A DNA stretch of 64,000 nt from Apostichopus japonicus (taxonomy: Eukaryota > Echinodermata > Holothuroidea > Aspidochirotida > Stichopodidae). Shown one piece after another: positions 24,937-33,900 of this stretch. The notes beneath the pieces are model-generated. The model ran no database searches. It worked only from the letters and a program-made list of their open reading frames with translations, and was not told the DNA's origin. The stretch spans positions 31,688,668 through 31,752,667 of the forward strand of contig NC_092569.1 of the NCBI RefSeq assembly GCF_037975245.1, given 5' to 3'. The first letter of the stretch is position 1; every line of letters begins with the position of its first letter. The position numbers and the translations under genes were made by a program.

Positions 24937-27900
24937 TACATATATATATTGCACTCTATTGCACTCTGCTGCCTGTGAGTTGGTCAGCTGACATGACCAC
25001 AAAATGGAGGATATATTCACTGACTCATGAGATGATGGTAAGGACATCCATTGCTCATGTCATCTTGCTTGCACATGAGATATCATGCAGGTTATATATA
25101 TGTGTATGTTATTTTTATGTCAATAATTGGAAATGTATAATTAGTAATTACAATTTCAACCATTTAATATGAAGCTAGAACACATACACTGTCATTAAGC
25201 TGTTTGTAAAGTTGTAACCATATGTATACATGTATATTCATATATATAAATCTCACTACATGTGTCAAGTGTTTTTTTTTTTTTTTAAAGTGTCGCCTCT
25301 GAATATTCTCCAAGATATCGAACCTCAACTACTAAGTTATGTTAAAACAATTTTTATTAGGTACAGGTAATGCTGGAGAGAATATCAGGCACCGAACTGC
25401 CGGTCTGTTTGGCTTTATGCTCTACATCTGGCTGTCCCATCTGCTGTCTCTGGCATCTCTTGGAGTTATCTTCTTCATGTAATACATCATGTTAGACAAC
25501 ACAGTTAGGAATTGAAACTTTATGGTTCACATAGGCCATTCTTTCTTTACAACTGATATGTGTATGTCTTACTGTCTTCTGTTTAATTCCTTCTACATTC
25601 CTCTTTGGTCTCTTCCCTCCCTTGCTCTCATTTCAGTTCACATAAGCCATTCTCTCTTTAATACAACTGATGTGTGTTTGTCTTACTGTCCTCTGTTTAA
25701 TGGTCTGTTCCTTCCCTTCACTTTTTCCATTGGTATCTCCTTTTCTCTTTTTTTCCCTATCTGTTTCCCTTTAAAACTGTCATATTTTTTGGTAAGTTAC
25801 TTAAACTTTGACTTTTCTAGCTTATAGTTAACCTAGTTTGACAACAGTCTTGTCATATATGCTATGGAATTGTAATGCTGTGGTACTAACTTTGACTTTT
25901 TGGTAAAAGGCTAACCCAGCTTTGAGCACAGTTTTGTCGTATATGGTACTGAATTGTTGTGTTGTGGTAGTAACTTTGACCTTTTTTGATCTATGGTTAT
26001 CCCAGCTTTGACCACAGTTTTGCTGTATATGCTATTGCATTGCTATGTTTTTGTTTTTAGTACATAAAAAGAAATTGAAATTAGTTAACAGTAAGTTGAA
26101 GAGAACCATACTACTCATTCATCAAGAAGGATTCTGCCAGGAACAGCTCTGATATTAAATAATACAGAATGCAGTTCATATCACTGTACACTGTTACTAT
26201 GTTTAATACTCACTCTGGTATGGTGACGGAGCAAAAATATGGCTATCCTTGCATCCAAGCAAAACTGCTTTAAGCTTTCTCCTAAATCCTGTGGTTGACT
26301 CATTCTGTCCTCAGCGTTGTCAAATGCTTCAACATAACATTTCTGATAAAAATGAAATAGAAAAGTTCCTAACAGGTTATTGCCAAAAACAAGGTTGCAG
26401 TATTTTTAAGACACTCTTTGGAGACATTTTATATTTGAAACTGAAACTAAGGCCTGAAATAAAGAACAGGATGAATGCCAACCTGATGTATGATATCTTA
26501 ACCAAATAACAACGGATCAAGAAATAACAAGTTCCCATGTAATTATGAATTTAAAATTATCAATCGAGTTTGCCACGACATACCAGGTATAAGGTTCAAC
26601 TATCTCTTAATCTCGTTCGATCAATTGTGCTGTTTATTAGAACAACTGTTTTTGTGCTATGCCGTTTTTTTATTTGAAGCATCGGGTATGTAAATATGAA
26701 GTTTGTAAATTTGACTAAAGTTATCAATAAATGGAGAAAAAAGAAAAGAAAAAAAGGTTCAACTACTGTAAGCTGAACTTTTGGATTTATTGAGCTAACA
26801 ACAGTATATTCCATCAAGCTGTACATTTTGAGTTGTTGTGTCACAAGGTATCCAGATTTTGGCCTCTGTTGACCTCAATCTGCCTTTGACTGCCACCTAT
26901 TTATTTTGGGTTCTTTAACTTATTGAGAGTTATCTACATACTAAATTTAAACTTCAACCACAAGGTACGTTCTGATAAGTACTTCCAACCACAGCATCAC
27001 CCAGATATACATACACAGGTGTGGCTTACATTCAGACCAAGGACCCAAACATTTATTTTTTAATGTTCAAATCCACCTACCCTAACTTTAATAATCCCCC
27101 TTCAGAGTAAAATTCTTCTGAGAATGTGGTAAATCCTTTCAAATATTGTCTGAAGACTTGGAATTCCTTTGTGCAAGACCTCCATCAGAATACAGACAAA
27201 TGTACACACACCACACACACATACATATCCAAAAGCACATGATCACATCATTATCATACATTGACTGGTTATGTCGTAAGGATATGTATTAAAAAATGGT
27301 CTTCCTACTTCTGCACATTATTGTACCTTTAATTCCAGATAGGCATTTTGGAAAACCTCCAATTTTTCCAGGGCAGAGATCTGGAGATAATATTTATGGA
27401 AGACTTCAACGTCTTCCATCCACTCTGCAATGCTATCCCACTCTGAGGATGTAAAATACATCATTACAAATCCAAAACAAATCTAATAATGTGACATTTA
27501 CATTATTTTATGAACGACAGACATATATGATGATATATGATGATATATGACTATAAATGAAGAAAGTAGGAATAAGACTTCAAAATGAATAAAAGCAATA
27601 AATAACAACAGACTTTATTAACAACAACAACAAATAACAACAACTTTAATTGCAGGACACAAAAGTTTCATAATTAGCAAATTAATTAAGAACACCCTTA
27701 TCCTTGCAGCTACTGTATATAGAGTAAGATTTCTACTTGATTAAAGGGATACAAAATATGTGTGAATAATTCATTAATATGTCATAAACACTGTACTATA
27801 GACTAGTACTGTACTTTCCAGTATGATTACTACAGTAGAAATCAGAGAAAATGGAGAAATTAGGCTCATACCTTGCATTTGTTTACTTTGGTCTTTACTT

Positions 27901-30900
27901 TGAGGAAACATCTGTGAAAAAAAACCCAGAGGAGATGAATTAATTTTAAATTATGATAATTTTTGTTCATGTATTTCACAATTAAACATTGGAAGATCTT
28001 CCATTTGGTTTCATTAAAATTGACATATTTACAGCTACTGTAACCGTTTAAATTTGATCGCTATTGTGTTCATTTAAATTTGACCAAAGATTGATCGATA
28101 TCCAAGCAACTTTAGGGGTAATAAAACTACTTTTCCTATTTCTAGTTATATACCATTTAAAATACATTTGTTACTGTACTTATGAACGTAACAGATATTC
28201 TGTGTGCAAATATTGAGAAACTAGTATTATTTAGGGCTTTTATTCCAACTTTGCTGGTTTCATGACCAGTTGGCACTAACACCCTGTGGGCCAAAAAAAC
28301 AACTGACTTCTACAGGTTCTGTTGATTTTTTTTTTAATTCACTTTAAAACACATTTGTTACTTATCAAAGTAACAAATATTCAGTTATCTGTTGGCAAAT
28401 ATTGATAAACTAGTATTATTTAGGGCTTTTATTCCAACTTTGCTGGTTTCATGACAAGTTGGCACTAACACCGTGTGGGCCCCCCCAAAAAACTTACTTC
28501 TACAGACCTTTTAATTTAAAAAATAAATAAATGTAATGTAGTTGTGGCTGTGGGATCATTGAATGTGACTCCCATGTCCCAGGGGAGGGGGGGGGTGGTG
28601 GGAAATCCTGAACCAGAAAGACATATCATGGTTTAGAGGTCCAATGGTGCATCCTGAGGCATATTTTGACTATAAGTTAAGTGTTCAATTATAAGCATAA
28701 GGTTGTGCTAAATACCTTTGCATTGTGAACCCTGGCTGAATGCTACTTCCCCCCAACTCCTTCTACCTTTGGGCCCAAGGGCATAGGAACTGGGGGAGCT
28801 GGGGGGGGGGGTGCCAGCCCCCCAGTGAAAATATGTCAGAAAACCCCTTTTTCATTTCCAAATGAGAAAAAAATCTCATTTGGAGCACCAAATTGCATTT
28901 AAATCCAGGTGAAAATGCAAAACTATTTACAAAATGGAGTGGGTGTTGAAGTGTGCTATATTGCACCAAATTGCATCCAAGGTCACCAAGAAATGCAAAA
29001 AAATTCCCTCCCCTTAGACCCCTCCCCCCAGGCCGGCCATCAGTCTTCAGCCCCCCCTACTCAAAAGTACCTTCCTACGCCACTGCTTGTGCCCACCACA
29101 ATATCTATTGCAAAAGGCTTATGTCATTAAACATATCAAAGTGAGAGGGCTTGGTGTTTTAATCCAAACAGAGTCACTTGCATAGATCTGTAAACAGTTT
29201 CAATCATGCCTCTGAACAAAATTTTGCTATGATCAAATTGAAACGCCCCTAAACTCTCAGATATATGAATACAGAAATTGATGAAGCGTGTAAATAACTG
29301 ACATAGAAGTAATTTGTGCAGCATACATTATATGTACTCAACAAGAGCTTCTTCTATATGCAAAGAATATGACTTTCAAACTTTGGTATCACAATTACCT
29401 AGCAACTATAGATGACTATTAAGTGAAATATTAAAGCAAGCTGATTATAAACCTACCTTGGTTTTTGCTGTTTCGATTTCACCCAAAGAATTCTTTTGAT
29501 GTAATGTGATCTGAGGTAAAGCTTTTTTATCCTGTTTTGAAACAATTGGAAATATTCTCACATAGTGGGTTTGAAACTATCAAAAGTGACTTCTGTAATA
29601 TTGAATTCAAGTATGCTCTATCTGCAAAACAAAGCTACAGTCTGTGGACAGAGAGTTCAACTAACTTAAACCTGCAATTTCTGAAAGTGTGAATATATAC
29701 AGACTGATAGTTTTAATATAAGGCACAAAAGCTGTCATGACATGACTGTTAGGCACAGAATGTGGTATGTTGTAGAATTACATATAAATACATATTGAAA
29801 TATGCTGAAGACCATTAAAACACATGAAATGACCCTTTAAACAAGTGAATGTCTTCAATTTAAGTGACTGGACAGTTGAGTCTAATACACAGGTCATAAG
29901 GTCAGTTCCTCTGATGTAACACAAAAACTCATTGGGGAAACATATATTTGAAGGACAGATAGTGTTGAATGTCATCCAATAGATGCTCTCTTTGTTTCTA
30001 CAAAGTTAAAATAATGTGTTTGAGCTAATTGATCAGATTTTATCAAACCATGGATTAAACATTATCATTTACAGTAGGTCCTTCACAGAGGAGTCAAGTT
30101 TTGTTCCTGAAGCCTTAAAAGAGCATTTCTGCATAAAAGTTTATAATAAAAGCTGAATATCTTGAAAACTCCTGCAAGTCATGTTCAAATAGAATGTGAC
30201 ACAATTAAATTTAAGCCTATATTTACAGACTACGATGCTTAATGAGCCTAGCGAACCTTTGGCCTAATGATGGGCCCAAGCTGGGCTAGACACACAGTCC
30301 TTTCTATACAGAAAATCATGCTAAAGGAGCCTACTAAACCTTTGATCATGGGCCCAAGCTGGGCTAGACACACAGTCATATAGATACAGATTATCATGCA
30401 GGCTTAATGAGCAAAGTAAACCTTTGATGATAGGCCCAAGCTGGGTTAGACACACAGCCCTATGGATACAGACTATCATGCTTAATGATCCTAGTAAACC
30501 TTAGATGATGGGCCCAAGCTTGGCTAGACGCACAGTCCTATAGATACAGACTAGCATGCTTAATGGAATCTGCAGTGCACAAAGAAGTTCTGCTTAATTA
30601 CGGAAATAGAAGTTTTAGACTTGAAATGGGATCATAGTTAGCCTACATCACATTTATTCCAACTTCATAAGTTTGCCAAGATGTTTCCATTACGTACATC
30701 AGTAACAACTCTAAACAGATTGGTTTATTTTCTGTAGTTGACTAACTTGGACATACCATCTAATGACCTTCTTTCAATCAAATTTGATGTTTATTGCAAA
30801 TTTTTGGCAATTTTCCAGATTTCGTAATTGTTACAGAATAAGCTTGTAATAATTACCTCTACAGCTTTACAGAGTGCCAGGTGTTCCTGAGTTCCAGTTT

Positions 30901-33900
30901 GTCTGGCAATTTGCTGATGTTGCATGTTGACGAGGACAATCAAACATCTTATTCTTGCCTCAGCTGAATAAAGGAAAAAGACATATCAATGAAAGCTAGG
31001 GTGATATTGAAGATTTGGAGAAAAACACCTGTCCTATGAAATAAAGAAAAAATTGTAGGGGTAGAGGGATAAATAAAGTACTTAAAGGCCAGCTGAAATG
31101 ACACTGCATAATAGACAATATTACATGTGACAATTTATGAGTTAAATATTTCATGTGACAAATTATGAGTTTAAAGGGTGTGAAGACTCGCGCAAAAAGA
31201 AACGTCTAAAACCGGTAATCTGTGTAGCAGAAGTGTTAGACACCACCATAGATCCCAGAAAATACGCACACAGCTTGCTACCCTCTGTAATTAGACACTT
31301 GTGTACAGTCAGTTCATACAGCTGCGGTCAATACCCACAGCACAGTTTATAAACGATACAGCGATGGACATCTCAAGTCCAGCTAAAGATAACAAGGTAT
31401 TACGTTTCATTACTGTCTGCATTTTTGTAGCAACAAGCAGAAAACTTCGCTTGCAAGCAACGGAAAGTTAACTTTTTCAGAGCGCGGCACGCAGTTTGGA
31501 GCGAGTCTTCAATGCCTTTAATACTGTAATAGTAATTGGCAAAAGGAGTAGACTGCAGACAACAGTAGTAGAATCTGTCAATGATGGAAACTGGCAAAAT
31601 GTGACCTTCTAGAGGGTGTTCAAATCCCCATTAATATTGCCCATTAAACCATATTACAGAAATATGAAGATAATTGTATACACCGTAGGGCCTAGCTACT
31701 TGTGTTGCAAGAACTCAACAGGTGGATGATTTGTATAGTAGAAATTTAACATTATTCATTTAGAATGTAAAATAACTTCAACTGTCCATTGATTGAACAC
31801 ACAATGACACTGTGCTTCCAATTAAGATCCACTTCAAGACCACATAATAGCTTTAAAAGGACAATTTATACTCAAACTATGTCAGTAGTCTTTTTCAATT
31901 TGTCACTGACAGTATAAACACTGCCTTTGAAGTATTAAGACACCATGTATAGTAGGATATACTGGAGGTGGGGGTGGGGGTGGGGGTGTGGGGGTAGGGG
32001 AGGGGAGGGGAGTTACAGTATTCTTCAGCTGCATACACAGGACATATTCTTCTGTGCTCTGGAGTTTCACACCATATAGGAATTATACTGATCTGGCGAG
32101 ATGAGATTCTGAATTAATTGTTGTAATTATGATTCAGCCTTGCTGCATTGGATTTTGCAGCTGCTACAGCCCTCCCTTTCTGACACAATGAATTACTATA
32201 CCTTTCTGGTGTCTTTTTCCGATAGGTTCATCTTTCAGCAGTTCTTCTAGTGCAACCTGTGCAAAGAGATGATTATATTTTGAAAAGTTGTGAGTAGAAA
32301 CGTTGTAAATTTGTGCACAACTATAAAAGAAAGGTATGGGATAGGGGGATAGGGGGGGGGGGTGGGTGTTGATATGGTGAGTAGGATGGAGTGAAGGTGG
32401 GATTACTGTGGACTAATTTGCAGGGCTAAAGGTAGGCCAGCTAGTGTAATGTTATCTTGGGGAATGTCAAATTGTCTCAAGAGAACCTGAGCAACCACTA
32501 AAAACTAAACGGCCTTCTTTAGCATATCATGTATAAAAGGAATGAATCTTATAGTCTTAACAGAATTGAAACTATATACTCTACGATCCACTCGAGTATA
32601 CCCTGCATTATATGCACAGTCAAACTATACATGCGGCAGCCAACCCTTGTAAAGCCAACTACAGATGCAGCAGCCTACACTACACAGTCAACCATACATG
32701 CAGCAGATTACCCTACACAGTCAACCATACTGCAGCAGCCTACTCTACACAGTAAAACTATACATGTAGCAGCCTATACCCTTGCACAGTCAATTTAAGA
32801 AGAAGCAGCCTACAGTAGGCCTACAGAGTCAACTATGTATGCAGATACCCTTGCACAGTCAATTTAAGAAGAAGCAGCCTACAGTACACAGTCAACTATA
32901 CATGCAGCAGCCGAACCCTTGCAGGGTCAACTATAAAAATGCAGCAGCCTAGACTACACAGTCAACCATACTATATCAGCCTACTGTACACTACACAGTA
33001 AAACTATACATGCAGTAGCCTATACCCTTGCACAGTCATTTTTAAGAAGAAGCAGCCTACAGTACACAGTCAACTATACATGCAGCAGCCTACCCTTGTA
33101 GTGTCAACTATATAGATGCAGCAGCCTAGACTACATAGTCAAGCATACTATATCAGCCTACACTACACAGTAAAACTATACATGCATCCGCCTACTGTAC
33201 ACTACACAGTATAACTAGACATGCATCAGCCTACCCTGCCGCCTACCCCACAGTCAACTGTACGCATGCAGTACCCTCTAAATGATTGCACTATGTATAC
33301 CATTCATGCATTGTTATCTAACTGACTTGTCAAACAAGATCTTTCAAGGTTATTATTTTACATCATTGCTACTATACAGTAAAAGTAAATTGACTAAATT
33401 ATATATTTTGACATTTGAATTATTACATGCAATCCATGCATGTTGACCTGTTTTTAGTAGTATTTTTAATATCATCTTCATTAATGATTACTAAAATCAA
33501 GGTATTACTTAGATGTAAATGAATAACAAACATTAACTGAATTAACAATATTAAGCAAATGCAGCTACTGTAGGCATATGACTCAAAATACATTTTGTTT
33601 ATAAATACATACTGTAACTCCCCCAACAAAATTCCCTGTTTGCAAACTGTGAGCTTCTCAATAAAGGCCGGGGGAAATTCCTTGAACAACTGCCCTGTAA
33701 ACAGTAACTGTAGGCCTACCTTTGATTCATTTAAGAGAAAGTTAAATTCTTCATTTGAACTCTCAGCTTTGAAAGTGTCCTTCCATTTGCTCAAAACATC
33801 ATGCGGACTTGTATCTTTAGTTTCAGTTCCTCTTTCGATTGGTTGGTCTTTTCCAGTTTTCTCTTTCTGTGCATCTGCATTTACTTTCCCTGCACTGGAA

